Positions 9,584 to 17,365 of a stretch of 64,000 nt of DNA are shown here, piece by piece; within the stretch, counting starts at the first letter, position 1, and each line of letters opens with the position of its first letter. Origin of the DNA: CAVRQM01 sp963822705 (GTDB lineage: Bacteria; Pseudomonadota; Alphaproteobacteria; Acetobacterales; Acetobacteraceae); contig CAWGIX010000008.1 of NCBI GenBank assembly GCA_963822705.1, positions 1 through 64,000 of the forward strand. The letters are read 5' to 3'. Under the pieces are notes generated by a model. The model was not told where the DNA came from, ran no database searches, and saw only the letters and a program-made list of their open reading frames with translations. A program made the position numbers and the translations under genes.

Positions 9584-10716
9584 GCTGCGGCCACCGTCAC
9601 CGGCGTTGCGGCGGCGATGCGATGTCCGCTCCGCGCATCGAACAGCAGTGCCTGCCCGGCGGCCGCGCTCACCCACACCTGGGTTCCGGCTTTTGGTGCC
9701 GCGCCGACGATGCTGGCCACCAGTTCAAGGCCGCGCGCCATGCGCAACAGCAGCACCAGGCGCTCGTGCAGCGGCGTCACCGCCACGATTTCCGCGCGGG
9801 CGGCGCCGGGCCGTTCCGCCGCAGCGACGGACAGCGCCTCCGGCCGCACGCCCAGCAGGCACTCGCGCCCGGCGGCTTGCGGGCTGGCATCGAGCAGAAA
9901 ATCCAGCCCGCCGCCGCTTGCCGCGATGCGGCCGCCGCGGAGCGTCGGCCGGCACGGCAGCAGGTTGATCGGCGGATCGCCGAACAGCCGCGCCACCATC
10001 AACGTTTCTGGATGGTCATAAACCGCCTCGGGCGGGGCCACCTGGGCGAGCACACCGTCCTGCAGAATCGCCACCCGGTCGGCCAGCGCCATCGCCTCGC
10101 GATAATCCTGGCTGACATAGATCGTCGCGGCCCCGGCGCGTCGCAGCAGGCGCGGCAGCTCCAGGCGCATTTCGTAGCGCAGCTTGGCATCCACGTTGCG
10201 CAGCGGGTCGTCGAGCAGCAGCACGCGCGGATTGCCGACCAGTGCGCGTGCCAGCGCCGTGCGCTGTTTCTGGCCATTAGACAGTTCGCGCGGTGCGTGG
10301 CTCAGTACATGGCTGATCTTGAGCAACGTGGCCACGTCGTTCACGCGCTTGCCCGCCTCGCTCGCACCAACTCTCCGGGCCACCAGCGGGCTCGCGATAT
10401 TCTCGCGCGCGGACATGTGCGGGTAGAGCGCGAAATTCTGGAACGCCATGCCGATGCCGCGCTTGTCGGGCCCGAGTTGAGTCACGTCGCGTTCGTCGAT
10501 CAGCACCGTGCAGCGAGAAGCGGGCTCCAGCCCCGCCACCGAGCGCAGCAGCACCGTCTTGCCCACGCCGGAGGGCCCGAACAGCACCACGGTCTCGCCC
10601 GGTCCCACCTCGAGATCGATGCCCTTGAGCAATTCGTGGCGGCCGAAGCTGACATGCAGGTCCTCCAGGACGAGGCCCCGCCTGCGTATTCCGGCTGCCG
10701 CTTGGCTGCCGCTCAC
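9580..10716 (-). CDS. ABC transporter ATP-binding protein, sugar type, with altered catalytic motifs
   Basis: A 378-residue MalK-like subunit. Walker A is FGPSGVGKT (about residues 46-54). Three conserved motifs deviate: the signature is LSNGQKQR instead of LSGGQ, Walker B ends LLLDDP so the catalytic glutamate is aspartate, and the switch-loop histidine is replaced by Gln in IYVSQDYREAM. The C-terminal TOBE domain (LLGVRPEALSV) is intact. Such a subunit would bind ATP but hydrolyse it poorly, leaving turnover to the partner ATPase encoded next. Two-ATPase carbohydrate systems are known, for example GlpS/GlpT of rhizobial glycerol transport. The GTG start at 10716 overlaps the sulfotransferase stop (GTGA). 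Confidence 0.88.
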   Translation of the reverse strand: MSGSQAAAGIRRRGLVLEDLHVSFGRHELLKGIDLEVGPGETVVLFGPSGVGKTVLLRSVAGLEPASRCTVLIDERDVTQLGPDKRGIGMAFQNFALYPHMSARENIASPLVARRVGASEAGKRVNDVATLLKISHVLSHAPRELSNGQKQRTALARALVGNPRVLLLDDPLRNVDAKLRYEMRLELPRLLRRAGAATIYVSQDYREAMALADRVAILQDGVLAQVAPPEAVYDHPETLMVARLFGDPPINLLPCRPTLRGGRIAASGGGLDFLLDASPQAAGRECLLGVRPEALSVAAAERPGAARAEIVAVTPLHERLVLLLRMARGLELVASIVGAAPKAGTQVWVSAAAGQALLFDARSGHRIAAATPVTVAAA

Positions 10717-12104
10717 GCCGCGCTTCGGCGCCTGGCCCGGGCCGGTTCGTCCAGCGAGTAGCCGAAGGCCGAAGCCGTCTCGGCCACGGGCTTCCAGAGA
10801 GCGGCTGCCTGGGCGGGGGAGAACACGTTGCGCCAGTCGCCCGCCACGCCTTTGCGGAAGAAGCTGCGTGGGTCCGCCTGCCCAGGTCGCCGCCCGCCCG
10901 AAAGCGCCTCGAACGAAGTGCCGCGACGAATTATGGCCAGGTCGGTGCGGGCCGGATCCGCGCCGACGAAGCCGAAAATTCGCCCCGCTTCGGCATCGAA
11001 GCCGCTCAACAGATCCTCGTATTTCACCAGATGAAGCTGCGCCGGCGTGATGCGGCTGGCCGCCAGGTAGCTGTCCTGGTCGCGTCGCCAATCCCGTAGC
11101 AGTCCCGCCAGTGCCGGTCCCGAGGCGTCGGCGTCGGACACGAAGGCGCCCGGTTTCAGATCGGCGCCGCTTTCGAGCCGTGCATTCAGCCCCTGTAGCA
11201 ACGGTGAGGCCAATTCGGTCGTGCGGGGCTGATTGCGCTCCAGATTGGCCTCATGGAACAGGCGGCTTGTCAGCACATCCAAAGGATGGCGGACAATGTG
11301 AACGATCCGGAGCTCTTCCCAGAACCGCGGCAAGTGAGCGTAGAGCGCGCAGTAGCCCGGCGTGCGATCGGCGACAAAACGTGAGCCCCAGGCGCGCCCG
11401 AGGCGGATCGTCAGCTCCTTGGCCAAGCTGATCTGCAGGAGCCGGCTGAAGTCAACCACGTCATAGGCGGGGTTAAGCCATCTGATGTAGTGCCTGTCCC
11501 GGAAATGCGCCTGTCGTTCGGCAACCATTCGGCGCAGCGTGCTCTGCTCCAAGATGTTGAACGTGTTGGCTTCGTGCAGAACGATGAAATCGGGGTGGCT
11601 GTCGATCACCTTCTCAAGCCATGTGGTCCCGGATTTGTGGGTGCCGGAGATCAGCAGCGGCGACGGGTCCGGGATAGGAGGAACCGGCACACGCGTCAGC
11701 ACCCGCACCTGGTCAACCCGACGGGCGATGTCGGCAACGGCGATATGCTGGCGGTTTTGCACCAATGCCAGCCGGTAGCGCCCCTCCGGAATTTCCTCGC
11801 CGATCAGCACCAGCAGGATGCGCCGCACAGGGCCCGACGCCTCGGTGGCCGGCGGATCGGGTAGTCGGATGCCGAGGAACAGCGCGTTCGGCTTGCCCTG
11901 GGCGACAGGGCGCCCGAGCAGATGCAGGAACAGCGGTTGCTGGGCCCCTGCCGTCAGCGGCACATCGACGCGGACGTACAGGGTGAACGGCAGCATGGAC
12001 ATGTCGAGCACGCGCATTTGCGCCGACGGCGGGCCGTCCGATGCGACTGCGGGCTCGACAGGCGCGTCCTTGATTATCTTCAAGCGCAGGCGGGAAGGGG
12101 GCAT
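10713..12104 (-). CDS. Sulfotransferase family protein within an ABC operon
   Basis: 463 residues. The PAPS-binding 5'-phosphosulfate loop is ISGTHKSGTTWLEKV (about 152-166) and the 3'-phosphate motif is IVHIVRHPLDVLTSR (about 268-281). A glycolipid/carbohydrate-type sulfotransferase fold fits. Residues 1-140 form a separate N-terminal domain, probably beta-rich (VDVPLTAGAQQPLFLHLLG), that I do not recognise. The family moves sulfate from PAPS to a hydroxyl or amine. The gene lies between the second permease (97 bp upstream) and the first ATPase (4-bp overlap), so it is translated with the transporter. That suggests sulfation of the imported compound or of an acceptor made from it, but no substrate can be read from the sequence. 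No signal peptide is seen. Confidence 0.85.
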   Translation of the reverse strand: MPPSRLRLKIIKDAPVEPAVASDGPPSAQMRVLDMSMLPFTLYVRVDVPLTAGAQQPLFLHLLGRPVAQGKPNALFLGIRLPDPPATEASGPVRRILLVLIGEEIPEGRYRLALVQNRQHIAVADIARRVDQVRVLTRVPVPPIPDPSPLLISGTHKSGTTWLEKVIDSHPDFIVLHEANTFNILEQSTLRRMVAERQAHFRDRHYIRWLNPAYDVVDFSRLLQISLAKELTIRLGRAWGSRFVADRTPGYCALYAHLPRFWEELRIVHIVRHPLDVLTSRLFHEANLERNQPRTTELASPLLQGLNARLESGADLKPGAFVSDADASGPALAGLLRDWRRDQDSYLAASRITPAQLHLVKYEDLLSGFDAEAGRIFGFVGADPARTDLAIIRRGTSFEALSGGRRPGQADPRSFFRKGVAGDWRNVFSPAQAAALWKPVAETASAFGYSLDEPARARRRSAA

Positions 12105-12201
12105 TGCTGTATCTCCGGGTCAGTCGTCGACGAGCGTTAGCCATCCCGCCGGTCGGGATGCAACCCCGATCGCAGCCGGATCGGCGAATGTCTCACCACG
12201 G

Positions 12202-13059
12202 TCATCCCTTGACCGCTCCCAGGCTGAGGCCTTCCACCAGCCAGCGTTGTGCATATAACGCCAATGCCAGCGTCGGCACGATGGACAGCACGATTGCCGC
12301 CGCCACCTGACCGTACGGAATGCCAGCCGAGGTGATGAAATTTAGCGCGCCTACCGTTACCGGTTGCTTATCCGAGGACGCGAGGATCAGCGCGAAGACA
12401 AAGTTGTTCCAGGCGAATATGAAGCTGAGCAATGCCGCCGCGGCAATGCCCGGCCGCGCCAGCGGCACCGCAATACGGATAAAGCCCTGCCACCAGGAGT
12501 GACCGTCCACGCGATAGGCATACTCGATGTCCGGGCTTGCGTCCTCAAAATAGCCGCGCACGATCCACAGGATCAGCGGCAGGGTGATGAGCTGATACAC
12601 CCACACGAGGCCCACATACGTATTCGAGAGGCCGAGATCCTGGAAATAGAGCGATAGCGGCAGCAGCACCAGCAAGGGCGGCGCGAAGCGGAACGACAGC
12701 AGGGTAAAGGCGATGTCCTCGCCCAGCCGGAAACGGAACCGCGCAAATGCATAGGCGGCCGGCACGCCCAGTATCAGCGAGAGTACCACGGATGCCGCCG
12801 CCAAAAGGCAGGAATTGCCGAGGTTGCCCAAAAAGTTCACGTCCTGGGTGCCGGTAGGCGTTACTAGCCTGCCCGAGATCAGGGTGCTGTAGTTCTGCAG
12901 CGTCAGCGGCGCAAAAGGCTGCGGCGTGTGGCTCAGGATCGAGTTGTTGGTGTGGAACGACATCTGTATGATCCAGACGATCGGGAACAGGAAGAATATC
13001 AGCACCAGCGCGATGGCGACGCCGCGCAGCACTCGCGGCACCAATTCAGGCCGCTGCAT
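12202..13059 (-). CDS. ABC transporter permease, MalG/UgpE type
   Basis: 285 residues with six predicted membrane helices, beginning VLRGVAIALVLIFFLFPIVW. The ATPase-contact EAA loop is present but modified: IEYAYRVDGHSWWQGFIRI followed by VPLARPG, with Tyr in place of the usual EAA alanine. It ends in the typical QRWLVEGLSLGAVKG, where the GAVKG tail contacts the ATPase. The gene overlaps the end of the preceding permease gene by 14 bp. It should form the inner-membrane channel together with that MalF-like subunit for import of a sugar or polyol. Confidence 0.9.
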   Translation of the reverse strand: MQRPELVPRVLRGVAIALVLIFFLFPIVWIIQMSFHTNNSILSHTPQPFAPLTLQNYSTLISGRLVTPTGTQDVNFLGNLGNSCLLAAASVVLSLILGVPAAYAFARFRFRLGEDIAFTLLSFRFAPPLLVLLPLSLYFQDLGLSNTYVGLVWVYQLITLPLILWIVRGYFEDASPDIEYAYRVDGHSWWQGFIRIAVPLARPGIAAAALLSFIFAWNNFVFALILASSDKQPVTVGALNFITSAGIPYGQVAAAIVLSIVPTLALALYAQRWLVEGLSLGAVKG

Positions 13060-13984
13060 GGGTCTTCTCCCGCAGCCGGCGCATCTGTTTCACGAACACG
13101 TTGGACAGCGCGTAGGTGATGGCCCAGAGGATCATCATCAGCGCCGCCGCATGACCGACGTTCTGGTAGGTGAAGAATTCCAAATAGGCACGGACCTGGA
13201 ACAGCATCAGGCTGTCGCCCGGGCCGCCCTGGGTCATCGCGTAGACGATGTCGAACTGCTGGATGCTGTCCAGCAGCCGGAACAGCGCCGCGGTGATGAT
13301 GTACGGCGTCAACATCGGCAGGGTGATGCGAAAGAACACGAAATGCCCCGGCACGCCGTCCAGCCGCGCGGCCTCGAACGGCTGCTGCGGCAGGCTGCGC
13401 AGCCCCGCCAGCAGCAGCACCATCATGAACGGCGTATAGACCCAGAGGTCGATCAGCACGACCGTGAACATAGCCGTGTGGGCATCCGAGCCCCACCGCA
13501 TGTTGCTGATGCCGACCTGGGTGACAGCCCAGTTGAGGACGCCGAAATTGCTGTCGGTCATCAGCTTCCACATCAGCGCCGCCAGCACCGGCGCGCACAT
13601 CAACGGCAGCAGCAGGACGACCGAGCAGAAATTGTTGAACCGCGTGCGCTCACGCAGCAGCATGGCGATGCCTAGCCCCAGCAACAGTTCCAGCACCACC
13701 GTCGACACGGTATAGATGGCCGAGACCGTGACGGTATTCCAGAACGCCGGATCATTCAGGAACTGGAGGTAATTCTGGAACCAGATCAAACCCTTCAAAT
13801 AGGGCAGGCCGAGATTGTACCGCAGCAGGCTGTAATAGGCCGAGGTGCCGAACGGGATCAGGATGGCGATGCATACCAGCAGCGCCGGCAGGCTCAGCAG
13901 GTAGGGCAGCACGCGCTGCGACCGCGGGCCGGACGCTTTCGCTTTTGCAGGCGGCACGGAGATGGGAAGGGCGATCTCTGACAT
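13046..13984 (-). CDS. ABC transporter permease, MalF/UgpA type
   Basis: 312 residues. A cytoplasmic N-terminal stretch of about 25 residues is followed by the first helix (LPYLLSLPALLVCIAILIPF) and five more. The EAA loop is canonical: EAARLDGVPGHFVFFRITLP. The tail KQMRRLREKTHAAA overlaps the next gene. It is the partner of the MalG-like permease. The gap of 104 bp from the binding-protein gene is filled by a large nested hairpin (14012-14080), expected to lower expression of the membrane subunits relative to the binding protein. Confidence 0.92.
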   Translation of the reverse strand: MSEIALPISVPPAKAKASGPRSQRVLPYLLSLPALLVCIAILIPFGTSAYYSLLRYNLGLPYLKGLIWFQNYLQFLNDPAFWNTVTVSAIYTVSTVVLELLLGLGIAMLLRERTRFNNFCSVVLLLPLMCAPVLAALMWKLMTDSNFGVLNWAVTQVGISNMRWGSDAHTAMFTVVLIDLWVYTPFMMVLLLAGLRSLPQQPFEAARLDGVPGHFVFFRITLPMLTPYIITAALFRLLDSIQQFDIVYAMTQGGPGDSLMLFQVRAYLEFFTYQNVGHAAALMMILWAITYALSNVFVKQMRRLREKTHAAA

Positions 13985-14011
13985 GTCTTAATCTGTGCGC
14001 GAGGCGTTGCC

Positions 14012-14080
14012 GCAGGACCCTGACCCCGGCCCTCTCCCGGAGGGAGAGGGTGCAGCTTTTTCCCGGGGTGAGGGTCCTGC
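14012..14080. repeat. Nested inverted repeat between binding-protein and permease genes
   Basis: The outer arms GCAGGACCCTGACCCCGG (14012-14029) and CCGGGGTGAGGGTCCTGC (14063-14080) pair at 17 of 18 positions. Inside, CCCTCTCCC-GGA-GGGAGAGGG (14030-14050) is a perfect 9-bp stem. There is no terminal T-run, so it is better read as an mRNA-stabilising or attenuating element of the REP type than as a strong terminator. It sits right after the stop of the binding-protein gene, a common place for such elements. Confidence 0.8.
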
Positions 14081-14088
14081 TCCTCCGC

Positions 14089-15525
14089 TCAGCCCAAACC
14101 GGACTGCTTCATTTGCGTGTCGATGTTGGCGGCCAGCTGATCCAGACCTTCATTGACCTGAACTTCGTTGGCCACCATCCGCTGGAGTGCTGCCGCCCAA
14201 TCCGTCGTTACGTTAAAAAACAGCGGCTGCGGCGTGAAGTAGATCTGCGCGTGCGGTGCCGACTTTGTATACTGCTCCAGGTAGCCCGGATACCCGCCGA
14301 TCTTCTGCTTGAACTCGGCATCGTCCCAGACGCTCTGACGGATCGGGTCGACCATATCCATCTTGCGCGCGCCGAACAGCAAGTGGTCGGTGCCGGCGGC
14401 CCACTGCATGAAGGTCCAGGCCGCGTCCTTCTTCTTCGAGAAATTGGACATCGCGAGCGACCAGATCCAAACGTTGGGCGTGGCGTCGGTCGCCTTCGGG
14501 TTGGCCACGAAAGCGTCGAAGGCGAGCTGGCCATGCACCTTGCTCGTGGCATTGTCCTGGAAATAGCCCAGAATGTCGGCGTCAAAGATCATCGCCGAGG
14601 CGCCGTTGCCGAGGTCCTGTCCAACCTGGTACCAGGTGTAGGTGGACCAGTTCTTGGGCCCGCCCTGCTGGATCATCTTGACCCACAGGGCAGTAAACTC
14701 CTTTGCCTGCGGGCTGTTCATCGCGGCCTTCAGCTTGCCGCCCTCGTTGGTAAAATCCTTCGCGCCGTAATTGCTGTAGCCGGAGAGGAAGCCGGGGTGG
14801 ATGGTCGCCCAAGAGCGGCTGCCGCGCACGCCCACGCCGTAGACGCCGCTCACGTCCTTGCTGATCTTGGCGGCGGTCTCGGCCATTTCCGGCAGATTCT
14901 TGGGCAACTGAATGCCGGCCTTGTCCAAGATCTCCTTGTTATACGAGACGTTGTTGATCTCGAACCCCCAAGGAATGCACCACTGGTGGGCGCCCGGTCC
15001 GCCGAGCGCGTCCCCCGGCTTGCCCGACCAGGCGGTCGAGCTGCGCAGCCCCGGCAGCACGTCGTCCCAGTTGAAGTTCGGCGCGGTTTTCTTCGCGTCG
15101 CTGATGTATTCGGCAAGATCGACCGCCCAGCCGGCCGGGCCGTATTGCCAGGTCTGGTACGCGCCGGTCATGAACGCGTCGTACTGGCTGTTGCGCGACG
15201 ACAGGGCGGCCGTCACCTTGTCGAAATACACGTCTTCCGGGAAGATATCGTAGGTGACGTCCATGCCCGACATCTTCTTGAAGTTATCGAGATCGGCGAT
15301 CATCGCGTCGGCGTAGGGATGCTTGTTGAGCAGCAGCTTGATGGACTGTCCCTTGTTCGCCATCATGTCGAAATCGGCGGCGTAAGCGCGGGTCATCGCT
15401 TCGTTCAACAGCACGCCCGTGGCCGCGGCTCCGACGCCGAGCGCAGCCATGCGGCGCACCAGCTCGCGGCGGCCAACACGGCCGGCGAGGAATCCGTCGA
15501 TCGCGTCCTTGGCTCTTTCGTACAT
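14089..15525 (-). CDS. ABC transporter extracellular solute-binding protein (carbohydrate)
   Basis: 478 residues, family 1 solute-binding protein. The N-terminus has GRRELVRRMAALGVGAAATGV, a twin-arginine-like or Sec leader, placing the mature protein in the periplasm from about residue 50. Binding-protein motifs include FPEDVYFDKVTAALSSRN, INNVSYNKEILDKAGI and WAAGTDHLLF. The size and style fit binding proteins for polyols, glycerol or disaccharides; the ligand is not predictable. It is the second gene of the operon, 25 bp after the SorC regulator, and is followed by a hairpin. The ATG at 15525 gives the full leader. Confidence 0.9.
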   Translation of the reverse strand: MYERAKDAIDGFLAGRVGRRELVRRMAALGVGAAATGVLLNEAMTRAYAADFDMMANKGQSIKLLLNKHPYADAMIADLDNFKKMSGMDVTYDIFPEDVYFDKVTAALSSRNSQYDAFMTGAYQTWQYGPAGWAVDLAEYISDAKKTAPNFNWDDVLPGLRSSTAWSGKPGDALGGPGAHQWCIPWGFEINNVSYNKEILDKAGIQLPKNLPEMAETAAKISKDVSGVYGVGVRGSRSWATIHPGFLSGYSNYGAKDFTNEGGKLKAAMNSPQAKEFTALWVKMIQQGGPKNWSTYTWYQVGQDLGNGASAMIFDADILGYFQDNATSKVHGQLAFDAFVANPKATDATPNVWIWSLAMSNFSKKKDAAWTFMQWAAGTDHLLFGARKMDMVDPIRQSVWDDAEFKQKIGGYPGYLEQYTKSAPHAQIYFTPQPLFFNVTTDWAAALQRMVANEVQVNEGLDQLAANIDTQMKQSGLG

Positions 15526-15550
15526 TCTGAATCTCCCTTTGGCGAGCGCG

Positions 15551-16531
15551 TCATGTAGCGGAAGCGACGAGCCGGCGCGCGGTCAGCTCGTCGGTGATCA
15601 GGCCGGTCAGCGATCTGCTCTGCAGCACGGCTTGAATGGCGTTCTCCTTGCCGGTGCCCCCGGCCACCGCAACGATCTGGCGCGGCCTGCCGGCCTGGGC
15701 AAAGGCTTCGAGCGAAAGCCCGGTGACACGATCGTGCAGGGGCGTGTCGACCAGCTTTCCGTCGGCGCCGTAAAAGTACCCGAGCGCTTCGCCGGCAGCG
15801 CCGGCCTGATGCAGCAGACGCAGGTCGTCGCGGGAAAAAACTCCGGCGCGGGACAAAGACGCTTCTGACGTGGCCTCGCCGATGCCCAGAACGAACAATC
15901 CGGCTTGGTGCGCCAGCGCCAACGCGTCGGATACTCCGGTCTGCCGGCGCAGCACGTCCCGGTCTTTTGCGCTGGCCGCGAACATCGGCACCGGCAGCAG
16001 ATACGCGTCCGAACCCGTCTTTTCAGCCAGCCGGTCGATCACCTCGAACGGGTTCGCGTGATTGCGCCGCGGCAGTCCGCCCAGCAAGCTCACCAGTCGC
16101 AGGCCGGTCGCGTCGATCCGCGGCACATGGTCGACCGCCGCGGCCAGCGTGCGGCCGTGGCCCACGCCAATTACGTGCTGCTCTCCGGCTTCCAGCGTGT
16201 CGCGCATGAACGCGGCCGCCGCGATACCCAGTGCTCGCAGCGGCAGGCCGTCATCGTGCAGCGGCGGGACCACCCGGCAGAACGTGAGCCCGTAGCGCTG
16301 GGACAGCGCCGCCTCGTGGCCGATGCAGTCGCCGATCGAACCATCGACGAAAACCCGAACCAGTCCGGCGCGGTTCGCGCGTCCGATCAGGCGATGCGCT
16401 TTGGCGCTGGTCACCCCCATCCTGCCGGCAACCTCGGACTGGGTCAGGCCGCCGGCGTGATACAGCCACGCGGCGCGCGTGGCCAATGCGATGTCCTCCT
16501 CCCCGACCTGCCCGGCTTCCCCGGCGTGCAT
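15551..16531 (-). CDS. SorC/DeoR-type sugar-binding transcriptional regulator
   Basis: 326 residues. An N-terminal helix-turn-helix (AAWLYHAGGLTQSEVAGRMG, then SAKAHRLIGRANRAGLV, about 18-58) precedes a SorC sugar-phosphate-binding domain (VGHGRTLAAAVDHVP, LLGGLPRRNHANPFEVID, VLGIGEATSEASL). Such regulators sense phosphorylated sugars and are often autoregulated. As first gene of the operon it probably controls the downstream ABC transporter. The promoter region 16550-16590 contains a TTGACA box on the minus strand and an overlapping dyad, consistent with autoregulation. Confidence 0.88.
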   Translation of the reverse strand: MHAGEAGQVGEEDIALATRAAWLYHAGGLTQSEVAGRMGVTSAKAHRLIGRANRAGLVRVFVDGSIGDCIGHEAALSQRYGLTFCRVVPPLHDDGLPLRALGIAAAAFMRDTLEAGEQHVIGVGHGRTLAAAVDHVPRIDATGLRLVSLLGGLPRRNHANPFEVIDRLAEKTGSDAYLLPVPMFAASAKDRDVLRRQTGVSDALALAHQAGLFVLGIGEATSEASLSRAGVFSRDDLRLLHQAGAAGEALGYFYGADGKLVDTPLHDRVTGLSLEAFAQAGRPRQIVAVAGGTGKENAIQAVLQSRSLTGLITDELTARRLVASAT

Positions 16532-16549
16532 GAATTATTTTCCCTGGAC

Positions 16550-16586
16550 GTGCAAAAAATTTCACATCTGCCGCTGGCGCTGTCAA
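16550..16586 (-). promoter_or_regulatory. Promoter and candidate operator of the SorC-ABC operon
   Basis: On the minus strand a perfect -35 hexamer TTGACA (16581-16586) is followed after 17 bp by GAAATT (16558-16563) as a possible -10. The imperfect dyad TGTGAAA-N3-TTTGCAC (16550-16566) overlaps the -10 and is a plausible SorC-type operator. Transcription would start some 20 bases before the ATG at 16531. No experiment supports this; it is read from the sequence alone. Confidence 0.45.
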
Positions 16587-16644
16587 GGGGCGCCGTCCGC
16601 TACCGCTGCCGCGAACCCGGCCCTCGCTTGCGAAACGCGGTCGC

Positions 16645-16992
16645 CTACAAAAACACCCGCGGGAGCTGCAGCCAGGTCCAAATGCCGTCCAGGGCCTCCT
16701 CGAACGTGTCAAAGGGGCCCAGTTCCTCGGTGTCTTCCGGATCGCACACGGTGGCGTCGTAGCCATCGGCACTCGGCGTGATGGCGAACGCGGGCTCGTC
16801 GGCATCATCGCATACCAAGATGATGGTTTTGTCGTCGTCGACCATCATCCGCCAGCTCAGGTGTTTCCCCGAACCGGTGCGGCTCGCCTGAGCCCTCGCG
16901 CGCGCCAGCCAGCGGGCGACTTCTCGCACGCCGGCCTTCGGCACTGATCGCCTGAAGGGGACTACGTTGCTGCGGAGGCGGGCCGATCCCAT
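16645..16992 (-). CDS. Hypothetical protein
   Basis: 115 residues starting MGSARLRSNVVPFRR. The N-terminal 40 residues are basic. The C-terminal half is acidic and aromatic (DDADEPAFAITPSADGYD, then FDTFEEALDGIWTWLQLP), with no membrane segment or signal peptide. I do not recognise a domain. It is transcribed toward the SorC operon, about 110 bp upstream of it, and faces away from dodecin. ATG 16992 is preferred over the longer frame from 17112 because the upstream part crosses what should be the dodecin promoter region. Confidence 0.55.
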   Translation of the reverse strand: MGSARLRSNVVPFRRSVPKAGVREVARWLARARAQASRTGSGKHLSWRMMVDDDKTIILVCDDADEPAFAITPSADGYDATVCDPEDTEELGPFDTFEEALDGIWTWLQLPRVFL

Positions 16993-17144
16993 GCTGCTTT
17001 CTACCTGCAGTTGCACGTTGGCGCGGCATATGGTGCCATCAAGCCCTAGACAACGTTCTGGACCGCCCCCTTCCGGCAATTTGCGGTGAGACGCGCAACT
17101 TCGCGCGAGCACGGTCGATATACCGCCACGCGGGAGGGTCTCCT

Positions 17145-17354
17145 ATGCCTGAGCACGTGTACAAGCTTGCCGAGCTGACCGGTTCATCGACGATCGGTTT
17201 CGAGGATGCGATCGCCAAGGCCATTGAGCGTGCCTGCAAAACCTTGCGCCATGTTCGTTGGTTTCACGTCACCGAGACGCGCGGCGAGATCGAGGACGGC
17301 AAGGTGGCGCACTGGCAGGTCACGCTGAAAATCGGCTTCACGCTGGAGGATTAG
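17145..17354 (+). CDS. Dodecin family flavin-binding protein
   Basis: 69 residues, the standard dodecin size, preceded by a GGGAGGGTCTCCT ribosome-binding region. Motifs are YKLAELTGSSTIGFEDAI, VRWFHVTETRGEI and GKVAHWQVTLKIGFTLE. The Trp that stacks on the isoalloxazine and the Gln that bonds to it are both present. Dodecins are dodecameric cytoplasmic spheres that store riboflavin or FMN and buffer against photochemical damage. It is a single-gene unit, converging with the AKR-RidA gene 11 bp downstream. Confidence 0.93.
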   Translation: MPEHVYKLAELTGSSTIGFEDAIAKAIERACKTLRHVRWFHVTETRGEIEDGKVAHWQVTLKIGFTLED

Positions 17355-17365
17355 GCTCGCTCTCG

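Noticed and set aside
8362..10761. 799-codon open frame on + opposite the two ABC ATPases
   Set aside because: It is antisense to clear ATPase domains and rich in Arg, His, Gln and Gly in no domain pattern. Long antisense frames are expected in GC-rich genes with strong third-position GC.
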